From contig JAHHIE010000031.1 of NCBI GenBank assembly GCA_019358945.1, positions 1 to 64,000 of the forward strand: a DNA stretch of 64,000 nt, given 5' to 3'. Under the pieces are notes generated by a model. That model was not told where the DNA came from, did no database searches, and worked only from the letters and a program-made list of their open reading frames with translations. Position numbers and translations under genes: made by a program. Positions 26,901 to 34,558 of the stretch are shown here, piece by piece. The DNA is from Stenomitos rutilans HA7619-LM2. Its GTDB lineage: Bacteria > Cyanobacteriota > Cyanobacteriia > Leptolyngbyales > Leptolyngbyaceae. Every line of letters starts with the position of its first letter. Within the stretch, counting starts at the first letter, position 1.

Positions 26901-29651
26901 GTAAAAAATTTAGAAGTACAAAATCTAGAGAGCCAAAGCCCAGACATACAACGTCTAGCAATAAAGAGCCTAGAAACACGAAGCCTACAAGCAAAAGGTC
27001 TGGAAACACAAAGCTCTGAAAGACAAAGTCAAGAGGCACAAAATCTGGGAACACAAGGTCTAGAAGCACAAAATCTAGAATTACTATCAAAGCCAGAGGT
27101 CATCAACCAATCTACATCGTCCCTTACTCAAGCACAGATCGATACGCTAACGACAGAAGTAACAGAGTCCTCAGATACGATCGCTCGTACTTTAGAAGAG
27201 ACGAATCAGAGCAACAGTTTAGCAGAGAATACGGTTGATTCAGCGAATACAGAAGCACATCTTACTCATTCCACACCTAAGCGAACAGCGGTCAACCTGG
27301 AAACGGCTTCTAACCAGAACGCAATTCAAACTTCTATAAGTGATCCAGTAACGGTTAACTTGGGCATGATTTCTAACCAGGAAATAGCTCAGAAGCAGGA
27401 TGAGCCGAAATCGCCTCTTCCGTCTATCGATTCACAAACTTTAGATACGCTACAGAAAGCACCAGATACTGCGATCGCCCCCACCTCTCAATCATTTGTC
27501 GTACAACAGCCTGAACCGCAACAAGCAACTTCTGAACCGGACAACGAGCAATTTGTATCTGTTGCTAACGAAGGAGAGATTTTTTCTAGCTATGCAGCGC
27601 CGATTCAGCGATTGGAGGATTCAACTGTTTCCAGCACTGTGATTGCTGACAACACAACGTTTGACACATCAATTTCTGGATTAACTGAGCCTTTGCCGCA
27701 CGTTCAAGATCTGCCTGAAGCCCAAAGCTTGCCTGCTATTCAAAGCCCGGTTCAAGCTGCCTCTGCTGTTGTACAAGCCCAACCCGCTACTCAGGCACAA
27801 CTGACCTCTGAAATAGAACTATCACCTTTTGATGCTGGTTCATCAGTTGCCCCGGTTAATGAGATGCTTTCAGATGCGGCGATCGCCCAGACCTTTTCCC
27901 CAGCCGCCGACGGGACGAGCGCACGTTCCACCCCAGTCCTGCGATCGCCAGACTCATCACACCCTGAACTTAAGGCTTCATTCTCCCTCGAAACGTCTCC
28001 TGCACTGCCATTAGAGTCTGAACAGCAGGAGCATTCAACCAACAGGCATGATCCAGCACAAGCTTTCTTAAGTTCGCCGCTGTCATCAGAGCAAGGGAAT
28101 GAACCCGATCGCCCCCTTTCATCAAAGTCTACCGCTGCACACTCCAAGCATGGAGAAGTATCCGGAGCAGGCTTGCTATCAATTAAGGATATACCGAGCA
28201 CAGACCTTTCAACCCTACGCCTTCAACAGGCAGCACAGACTGATGCCATACCGCAGGCTGCGATCGCCCCCCTTCCTACTGCTACTCCGTCTTTTGCAGT
28301 AGAAGCGCCTATTCAGCGGCAGGTTACAACTTCCGCAGACACAGCGAGTCAATCATTGGCGGCAAATTCGTTAGAAACGCAGCCTAATAGACCTTCCGCT
28401 TCACCTCAGATTACGCCGCCTACAACCGTAGCAATTCAACCATTAGAAGTAGATTCGCTAGAGGCACAGAGCGACGAGTCTTTCACTTCACGTCAAATAA
28501 CGCCTCTTGCAGACACAGCAATTCAAGCATTTGCAGCAGATCCGTTAGAACAGGAGCACAGCGAGCCTTTGACTTCGCCTTCAGGAACAACAGAGACAGA
28601 TAGTCAGGACTTACGCAAATTCTCTAAAACTAGCCCCCCCGCCCCCAACTCTGGGGGAGCAAGCACTCAAAGGCCCCCAGAGTTGGGGGATTTAGGGGGC
28701 GACTGCGTAAGTCCTAATAGCCTTGCTGCCCAATCGCCACAAATTACTGAACCCAGCCTTACGCCATCAGCCCAGGCAAATCTACCGCAGTCATCAGATC
28801 AGAACGCACCGCTTTCCAATGCATTACGTGAGAATCCACTCCTTCAGAGCCGATCGCTTCAAAACTTGGAGGAGGCGATCGCGTCAGAAATGTCTTCCCA
28901 GGCTGTAGTTCGCGACATCGAGCCTGTTGAACCCGCCCACGAGACGGTATTCCCTGCGATCGTGCAGCGTATGCCAGGTGCGGGGCAGGCATCAGCACTG
29001 TACTCTTCTAACGTAGTTGATGATGAAGCATCCCAGCCAGCAGTACCTAGAGAAACGAAACTAGACAATCCTGCTGGCAACCTAAGTGAAGTTAGTGGAG
29101 ACACAGCCGAACCAAAAGCACCAGAACCACTACCACTCGTTTTGCAACCGCTCTCGACATTGGAACCACTTACAGCTTCAGCTAGTTTTTTCAGTCGTGC
29201 TTCTGCAACCGCACCCAGTGTTCAAACCTCTCGTCAAAGCACACCGTCATTCACTTCAACTCCTGCGCTAGAGCAACCTCAGTCTAAGTCGATCGTTAAG
29301 GTCGATCGCCCAACCACGCAATGGTCTAACTTTAGCGATCTGGTACAGAGGCAGATTACGCCTTCGCCACGATCGTCTAACCGCTCCCACGACACCGCTA
29401 AGCATGCAAGCGCTCCACACTCAGTGGCAACCGTCCTTGCCAATACGAGTGCAATGATTCAACGCCAACCTGATCAGCCAGAGACGGTACGAATTTCTCG
29501 TCATGACCAATCCCCCTCTACGGCAGCAGAACTATCTGATGTAGTGGACGCAAAGGACTTAGAACAATTAGCTCAAGTGATTTATCAGCAATTACGGCAA
29601 CGGTTACGCATCGAGCAAGAACGTCATGGTGCGGGACGTTTACCCTGGTGA
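23970..29651 (+). CDS. Giant low-complexity injection-locus protein (1893 aa)
   Basis: 1893 residues, rich in Ser, Gln, Glu, Thr and Pro, with no membrane helix or signal peptide. The N-terminus (PPPLLVAPPLGINRQFLVPL) and the C-terminus (LEQLAQVIYQQLRQRLRIEQ plus ERHGAGRLPW) look ordered; the middle looks disordered. Recurrent [VIL]QR tripeptides, often followed by S or Q, and an NLExQ-type short repeat region near residues 975-1035 are visible. A ~109-bp palindromic element is inserted in frame at 28606-28715. Position between tube and spike genes would suit a tape-measure-like or cargo-docking protein, but its disordered composition is unlike classical helical tape measures. Function unknown. 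Confidence 0.7.
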   Translation: MAEPDVSQFSDRSKPESLDDLAVPPPLLVAPPLGINRQFLVPLGARSLTVLEPDLFQPRSSREDISIFGDSPFFNDPLLTTGSKPIVQLSSSAKGLSPTAEAVLQRSPAAPALITQHTTDAHPRPSSLSIEAANQSNKPFEPVLSIQSSDNTGEIQASKAEGLSDHLQESPDQAIVSKEIGLHTSSKSPEISSTIETVEDLFPHDSLSFKESENLSTIAAIAVPIPFPANDVQRPTATEAQSDPLSNPRLELTTDSRPDPAIESEVETAYISRSEQIPESKVELTHISRSEQIPESISESASQLTPNVQPQAARIVQPESVDRAGIDSTLKPVSASSTDSTAAFRPTRTVELASNARVEAASDPQSELAVVSTDAISNPIGAIEKQGTVFSQSIASEVTSSQYSQTSEPFSTSTTASSEEPEIITRQAAQENPSIEVAEQLQRSLESTVQRSPDVDLPPLIPSNELAPTPAEKPDSEIDHAAVEPLASQPSTNEITATQQAQLSSTASVRETTFDSGNVTIDAPAPSLLSPTPSYSLQAKGLESSPQSTTDLAATERHSASNAPSTLPLEQPNQFLQENFVAADPEPKTNSQAIFESNPQTLQASLDPQLTSSADVTPLTQTTPARESVTSQVAQVLLQAETTTSIARSLNQPSAEASSIAHQSKHESLFEPLPSSNPPSSIQSDLQLKGTETTPEIASVDHRTTITNANLEVFPELNTGQKAEAFNHVLGSNASDGQAQNLVERSQSSEHTAEASPSKIESLENVQITPEVPIQRTSSTSLESRISVTASPAPDISESRPFDSQSFSSHPNLASHARSTESSQLEAKASQLNLENQTLAIPENKEEAFKASTSVSDKTAKLETSLELLSEQKLNLDQASLTSGIIIGSDFDSNSISDSQSKAGVIQAKELASSESDSLESVVSEKPDSFEINSTSELNKKTFSTEIQPVVNSSSPLKGKTTGKLESPLQLNEQSINVKNLEVQNLESQSPDIQRLAIKSLETRSLQAKGLETQSSERQSQEAQNLGTQGLEAQNLELLSKPEVINQSTSSLTQAQIDTLTTEVTESSDTIARTLEETNQSNSLAENTVDSANTEAHLTHSTPKRTAVNLETASNQNAIQTSISDPVTVNLGMISNQEIAQKQDEPKSPLPSIDSQTLDTLQKAPDTAIAPTSQSFVVQQPEPQQATSEPDNEQFVSVANEGEIFSSYAAPIQRLEDSTVSSTVIADNTTFDTSISGLTEPLPHVQDLPEAQSLPAIQSPVQAASAVVQAQPATQAQLTSEIELSPFDAGSSVAPVNEMLSDAAIAQTFSPAADGTSARSTPVLRSPDSSHPELKASFSLETSPALPLESEQQEHSTNRHDPAQAFLSSPLSSEQGNEPDRPLSSKSTAAHSKHGEVSGAGLLSIKDIPSTDLSTLRLQQAAQTDAIPQAAIAPLPTATPSFAVEAPIQRQVTTSADTASQSLAANSLETQPNRPSASPQITPPTTVAIQPLEVDSLEAQSDESFTSRQITPLADTAIQAFAADPLEQEHSEPLTSPSGTTETDSQDLRKFSKTSPPAPNSGGASTQRPPELGDLGGDCVSPNSLAAQSPQITEPSLTPSAQANLPQSSDQNAPLSNALRENPLLQSRSLQNLEEAIASEMSSQAVVRDIEPVEPAHETVFPAIVQRMPGAGQASALYSSNVVDDEASQPAVPRETKLDNPAGNLSEVSGDTAEPKAPEPLPLVLQPLSTLEPLTASASFFSRASATAPSVQTSRQSTPSFTSTPALEQPQSKSIVKVDRPTTQWSNFSDLVQRQITPSPRSSNRSHDTAKHASAPHSVATVLANTSAMIQRQPDQPETVRISRHDQSPSTAAELSDVVDAKDLEQLAQVIYQQLRQRLRIEQERHGAGRLPW
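28606..28715. repeat. MITE-like palindromic element, copy 4, inside a coding region
   Basis: 110 bp bounded by AGGACTTACGCA and TGCGTAAGTCCT lie wholly within the 1893-codon gene. They are translated in frame as DLRKFSKTSPPAPNSGG... and ...ELGDLGGDCVSP. No stop or frameshift is introduced. The inserted peptide is Gly/Pro-rich, unlike the surrounding Ser/Gln-rich sequence. Confidence 0.85.
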
Positions 29652-29900
29652 AATCCGTTCTAAATTACACGCGCCCTTTAGTTTTGCAGAGAAGTGGGAA
29701 GTCTAAGAGGAACCCGACAGCGGCTATGGCTGGGATGCGCTACAACTTTTGCCTATGAGTATAGGTTATAGCGTACCGGGTGTGGTGAAAGCCGATAACA
29801 AAGACTGTCATTTAACGCGGATGATGGCTATAAACCGACGGCAATGAATGAACTTAATGGTTGCTATTAATCGTAATGGCATTTTGCTGGAGAATCCACT

Positions 29901-30422
29901 ATGCAATTCGTCAAAGCTCAACTCGTTTCTACAGATGGTGGCGGGACGATCGAGTTTATGTTTAACCCTAGTCAATTGGCGTTTAAGCAACGGTTTACGC
30001 TGAATGCCAACGGTGGATCACGCACAGAAGATGGCATGCCAAAAACCAGCTTTGGGCATCCAGAGCCGTGCAGCCTCAGCATTAGTGACATCATGCTCGA
30101 CACCTATGAAGAAGGCGGCAGCAAAAGTGTGATGACCTACGTGAAAGAGTTTGAAAAAGCCGTCACCTTTGCCAAAAGTGGCGACGCCAAGGGAAAACGT
30201 CCGCCCACCTATGTTTTTACCTGGGGCAAGCAAAAATACATCCGCTGTTTTGTGACAGAGCTTTCTTACACGCTGACGATGTTTCTTGCCGATGGCACGC
30301 CTGTCAGAGCCAAGCTGAGCCTGCAATTAGAGGAAGTTGACGAATCGGTTTCTCAGCCTGGGATGGGAGCATCCTCTTCCGTCGATCGCGAGGGTGATTC
30401 GCGCAGTAGCCGTAAAAAATAA
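29901..30422 (+). CDS. CIS tube / spike-adaptor protein (Cis7-type)
   Basis: 173 residues with IEFMFNPSQLAFKQRFTLNA, the start motif of contractile-injection tube-adaptor proteins, plus PPTYVFTWGKQKYIRCFVTE and the closing RAKLSLQLEEVDES. Many relatives carry a C-terminal LysM domain; here the protein ends soon after the core with a Ser/Arg-rich tail, so LysM appears absent. It lies just upstream of the spike gene, the usual order. GGAG sits upstream of the ATG. Confidence 0.82.
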   Translation: MQFVKAQLVSTDGGGTIEFMFNPSQLAFKQRFTLNANGGSRTEDGMPKTSFGHPEPCSLSISDIMLDTYEEGGSKSVMTYVKEFEKAVTFAKSGDAKGKRPPTYVFTWGKQKYIRCFVTELSYTLTMFLADGTPVRAKLSLQLEEVDESVSQPGMGASSSVDREGDSRSSRKK

Positions 30423-30445
30423 TTTTTAAGGATGAGTGCCCCATC

Positions 30446-32428
30446 ATGTCTGCCAGTTACACTGCCCAACCAACGCTAAAAATTGACGGACAAGCTGCCT
30501 CTGCCAGTCTTATGGAAGATATTCTGCAACTTTCAGTAGAGGAAAGCTTGCATCTACCAGGCATGTTCACGCTCGTCATTCGGAATGACTACTACCCCGC
30601 ACGCAGCGGCGAAAAGCCCTGGCAATATGAGAAAACATTGACGATCGGCAAACCGATTGAAATTGGCTTTACCTCTAGCACAACGGACGATCGCCAGTTC
30701 AGTCAGGCAAAAAACAGCACCCTGATCAAAGGCGAAATTACCGCGATCGAGGCTCATTTCAATGCAGAATCGCAAGCGCCGATCGTGGTGCGAGGTTATG
30801 ACGTGAGCCATCGCCTGCACCGAGGACGCTACAATCGCTCGTTTCAAAATATGAAAGACAGCGATATTGTGCGTCAGATTGTCAAAGAAGCGGGTGTCAG
30901 CGTCGGAACGATCGACGATACGGGTGGCCCTTTTGGCTTTGGCGATCCCGTTGGCTATGTGTTTCAAGAAAACCAGACCAACATGGAGTTTTTGCGCGAA
31001 CGAGCCGCTCGACATGGGTTTGAGCTGTTTGTGCAGGATGGCAAACTCCATTTTCGCAAACCCACTGCTGGAGCATCACTCCAACTCAAGTGGCTGGAAG
31101 CCATTAGCAGCTTTCAGGTGCGTGTCAGCAGTGCCGAACAGGTGAGTGCCGTTGAAGTGAGAGGGTGGGATTACCAAAACAAAAAGCCGATCGTCTCGAC
31201 CAGGAGTAGCCAAACCGAGGAAGTGGTGACCGCGATCGATCAAGGTAAAGGTAGTGCTGCCAGCACAGCATTTCAAGGCAAACCCACGCTGGTTGTCGTC
31301 AATCAGCCTATCGCGTCCAGCCAAGAATCGGACACGATGGCTCAAGCGCTCTACAACGAACTGTCAGGCGAGTTCATTCAAGCCGATGCCAAAGCAGAAG
31401 GAAACCCTGAGATTCGCCCCGGTAAAGTCATCAAGCTTTCTGACTTAGGCAAATACAGCGGCAAATATTACGTCACCGAAACACGCCACTTCTTTCAACA
31501 ACGCATCTACACAACCGAGTTCAGCGTTCGAGGACTCCGCGACAACGACTTGTTGACGGCCATCATGCCGCAGACACGCCTGCAACCAGGGCAAACACTC
31601 ATGATTGGTGTGGTCACCAACAACAAAGACCCCAAAAAGTGGGGACGAGTGCGGGTAAAATTCCCCACACTGACTGACACACACGAAAGCGATTGGGCAA
31701 GAGTCATTTCAGTGGGGGCTGGCGCGAACCGAGGGTTTGATTGCCTGCCCGAAGTGAATGATGAAGTACTGGTTGGGTTTGAGCATGGCGACATTCATCG
31801 TCCGTTTGTCATTGGTGGCGTGTGGAACGGCACAGATGCACCGCCCGCCAGCGTTGATGATGCTGTTGTCGATGGCAAAGTCCGATTGCGTACCCTGAAA
31901 ACTCGCACCGGCCACACCTTACAGTTTGTCGAAGAAGACAAGGGTGAGAGTAAAAAGGGCGTTTATTTAACGACCGTGTATGGGCACACGTTACAGCTAA
32001 AGGACACTGAAAAGGCGATCGCACTCAAAACGAAAGAAGGACATCAACTGCTGCTCGACGACCAAAATCAAAAGCTAGAGCTAAAAAGCAAAGGGGGGCA
32101 GTTCTGCAAAATGGACGACCAGGGGCGCAAAATGCAGGTTAATGGTACAGGCGAGATTGAGGTCACAGCGGCGCAAAAAATTGAGCTTAAGGTCGGCGGC
32201 AGCAGTATTGAGATCACGAACACGGGCATTGTCTTAAAAGTAGGCGGCAGCAGCATCAACATCTCGAATGCAGGGATTGAGCAAAAAATGGGTGCCAATA
32301 AAATCAATATCTCTGCGGGCGCGATCGATGTCTCTTCGGTCGGTATGACGACAGTCAAGGGTAGCGCCACGACGGTTAAAGGCGATGTTTCCGTGGCGGT
32401 ATCAGCACTATCGATTTCACTGGGTTAA
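30446..32428 (+). CDS. VgrG-like spike protein (Cis8-type)
   Basis: 660 residues. The N-terminal gp27-like half contains SVEESLHLPGMFTLVIRNDY and VGYVFQENQTNMEFLRERAA. An OB-fold gp5-like region follows (KWGRVRVKFPTLTDTHESDW, FEHGDIHRPFVIGGVWNGTD). The C-terminal beta-helix shows repeated ...GGSSIEITNTGI / GGSSINISNAGI units. This is the trimeric spike at the tip of the tube. Start ATG at 30446 after AAGGATG. Confidence 0.92.
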   Translation: MSASYTAQPTLKIDGQAASASLMEDILQLSVEESLHLPGMFTLVIRNDYYPARSGEKPWQYEKTLTIGKPIEIGFTSSTTDDRQFSQAKNSTLIKGEITAIEAHFNAESQAPIVVRGYDVSHRLHRGRYNRSFQNMKDSDIVRQIVKEAGVSVGTIDDTGGPFGFGDPVGYVFQENQTNMEFLRERAARHGFELFVQDGKLHFRKPTAGASLQLKWLEAISSFQVRVSSAEQVSAVEVRGWDYQNKKPIVSTRSSQTEEVVTAIDQGKGSAASTAFQGKPTLVVVNQPIASSQESDTMAQALYNELSGEFIQADAKAEGNPEIRPGKVIKLSDLGKYSGKYYVTETRHFFQQRIYTTEFSVRGLRDNDLLTAIMPQTRLQPGQTLMIGVVTNNKDPKKWGRVRVKFPTLTDTHESDWARVISVGAGANRGFDCLPEVNDEVLVGFEHGDIHRPFVIGGVWNGTDAPPASVDDAVVDGKVRLRTLKTRTGHTLQFVEEDKGESKKGVYLTTVYGHTLQLKDTEKAIALKTKEGHQLLLDDQNQKLELKSKGGQFCKMDDQGRKMQVNGTGEIEVTAAQKIELKVGGSSIEITNTGIVLKVGGSSINISNAGIEQKMGANKINISAGAIDVSSVGMTTVKGSATTVKGDVSVAVSALSISLG

Positions 32429-32460
32429 CGCTTCGCTCACATTCACCAGGAGTCAACAAG

Positions 32461-32856
32461 ATGCCAATGCAAGTTTGTATGGGAGCAACACTACAATGCA
32501 CGCCCTTTGGGATGGCTCCCAGCACCTTAATGGTGGTTCCCAAAGGGCCGCCCGTCACGATCAATGGAATGCTGGCAGCCTCAATTATGGATTTTGCACC
32601 GTTGGTCAATATCCTGCCGTTTAGCATGTGCACATCCCTGGCGAACCCAACGGTTGCCGCTGCCACCACTGCCGCGCTTGGCGTTTTAACCCCAATGCCC
32701 TGTATTCCGGTGCTGATCGGACCGTGGGCACCCGGAGCTTTGAAAGTCAAGATTGGCATGTTTCCGGCTTTGCCTAGTACCGCCGTCTGTAGCTGCGCAT
32801 GGGGTGGCATGATTCGAGTGGTGACACCCGGACAGTTCAAAGTTAACGTGACTTAA
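32461..32856 (+). CDS. PAAR-like tip protein (Cis10-type)
   Basis: 131 residues with the PAAR-like/DUF4280 pattern: CMGATLQCTPFGMAPSTLMV, AASIMDFAPLVNI, CTSLANPTVAAATTAALGV, CIPVLIGPW and CSCAWGGMIRVVTPGQ. Conserved cysteines may hold the cone or bind metal. It sharpens the VgrG spike and is the last gene of the plus-strand block; AGGAG lies upstream. Beyond it, 32857-33060 shows no gene. Confidence 0.85.
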   Translation: MPMQVCMGATLQCTPFGMAPSTLMVVPKGPPVTINGMLAASIMDFAPLVNILPFSMCTSLANPTVAAATTAALGVLTPMPCIPVLIGPWAPGALKVKIGMFPALPSTAVCSCAWGGMIRVVTPGQFKVNVT

Positions 32857-33060
32857 GTGTTTCAATAACGCAAGATGTTAAGACTGAAAAGATGATGCAT
32901 CACATCAAGGTTCACCGATCTTCTCCAGGGAACTGAAACCTATAAGCCACCCAGAAAAACTGAACCAGTACAGCGCATTAAAAGTTTCGCAACGTCGGTT
33001 GAAAGAGTGCTGAGGACTGAGTAGCGCTCAAGCATGTTGCATCATTTCTATTTCAGAACA

Positions 33061-33231
33061 CTAGCTCAAATCCGGTAATTCATTCATCGTCGATTGAGAC
33101 TTAAGCAGAGTACTCTCCTCTACTTCTCGCTTACCAACAGTAGGTTTTTTTTGAGTTTGCTTAGCCAGAATGGTAAGAATTGCTCGCACGTCTGTTAAGC
33201 TGCGACGAGTCAGCATTTCATCATCATTCAT
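33061..33231 (-). CDS. Small ORF, paralogue of neighbour (56 aa)
   Basis: ATG at 33231 to TAG at 33061 encodes MNDDEMLTRRSLTDVRAILT then ILAKQTQKK and a charged tail. The segment LTDVRAILTILAKQ closely matches LTDVQAILSILARQ in the separate ORF at 33319-33444. Two independent frames sharing a motif argue that at least the ancestor was translated. Family not recognised. Probably a soluble helical peptide. Confidence 0.5.
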   Translation of the reverse strand: MNDDEMLTRRSLTDVRAILTILAKQTQKKPTVGKREVEESTLLKSQSTMNELPDLS

Positions 33232-33318
33232 ATTCTGACGCAGCTTCTTACGAAATAAAAGTATTTAGCAGATGCATCCTTTATTGCTTAGATTGCTGCT
33301 AGGCCCTGTTTTCGTCGC

Positions 33319-33444
33319 TTATTTTGAGCCTAATTTATTTGGCTCAAAGGCTTGATTTTGAGGCTGAACCTGTCTAGCTAAGATGCTCAAAATTGCTTGA
33401 ACATCCGTCAGGTTATAACAGGTAACTGGCTGGGTGCGATTCAT
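33319..33444 (-). CDS. Small ORF, paralogue of neighbour (41 aa)
   Basis: ATG at 33444 to TAA at 33319 encodes 41 residues, MNRTQPVTCYNLTDVQAILS then ILARQVQPQ. It shares LTDVxAILxILAxQ with the ORF at 33061-33231. The two lie in tandem on the minus strand about 90 bp apart, consistent with duplication. No recognised family. The DNA from 33445 to 34558 shows no further convincing gene. Confidence 0.45.
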   Translation of the reverse strand: MNRTQPVTCYNLTDVQAILSILARQVQPQNQAFEPNKLGSK

Positions 33445-34558
33445 AGTATTGAAGTACTCCACTGTACAGGGATCTAATGCATTCAAAAAGTCAGCTTTCA
33501 GTTCAATCTAAGACTCAGCAGTCAAGCGCTCCAGGTGACTAAAGCTACCGTGAGAACCTTCTCAGACAGGTGGTGAAACGTGCTGGGAGTCGAATGAACC
33601 ACACAGTAGATATTGAGTCTTAGAGGGGCATGGGGATTTGAGTTCTTTAAGGCACCTTTCAAGAAATCTCCCAGTTGAAAGATCAGCTGACATTATTGAA
33701 AATGGCTTCTACAGAGCTTTTACTTCAAACATTTTGTAGAGCCACATCTAGGTGGTGGAGGTTGCTTAGAGAAGGCAGGCATTGAATTAATTGTTAGTAC
33801 GATGAGAGAGCCGATCGTAATCAGAGCTACTGTTTTCTGGAATAAGTTAGTCATTTGCTTCGCTGTTCTCCACTTAATAAAGATCCTCTAGCTAAAACAT
33901 CTCAAAACTGAGCTAAAGGATAAAACGATAGCAATGCACCGCAAGAAAGTAGTTGCCCCAGTCGGCAGACTACGCAAATCAAACTTTTGCATAGATGCTT
34001 CCTCAAGTTAAGGAGGCTAGCTTATGCTTTAGCAAGTAATTCCTACAGAAGTTGTTTGTTAACGGGCAAGCCTGAGTCACTATGGCAGCCACGTTCCTGA
34101 TGGGCTTATATATCGACAGTAATCCCTTTACCGAGAGCAATCTAGCGCTTTTCAGAAGCATAACCAAAACAATATTTTCTAGACTATGCAATTCTGAACA
34201 TCTAACAGCCAAAGCATTGAGTACACAGGCCTTTGGACAGATCGCGCTCAGAAGTACATGTGAAGCGTGTGTAAATAAAAGCACTCAAAAGACGTTTGGT
34301 TTACGTACTCAAAGTCTTCCTTGTAGAGCAGTTCCGTTTGCATGGTCGGGCTTAGCGCGGAAACTTAAGTAAACGCTAGATAAGAGATAGAACTACAGCG
34401 CCCCTGTAATTATACGGACACGGAGCTTAAAGGCGCATAGATTTACAGAGTGAATACAGTGTCTTCATTGTCTCTTAGTCTTCTAGCTTGGCAATAGGCT
34501 GAGAAGCAAAGAAAATTTATTTTTCTGAAATTACATGAGAAGTTCTGCTGAATGGTTC

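Noticed and set aside
26860-27090. NLExQ-type repeats in the giant protein as pentapeptide repeats
   Set aside because: The register is irregular and the residues do not follow the A(D/N)LXX pattern of true pentapeptide-repeat proteins.
34003-34372. Overlapping ORFs of 93 (minus) and 96 (plus) codons
   Set aside because: They overlap on opposite strands, have no recognisable motif and lack good ribosome sites.
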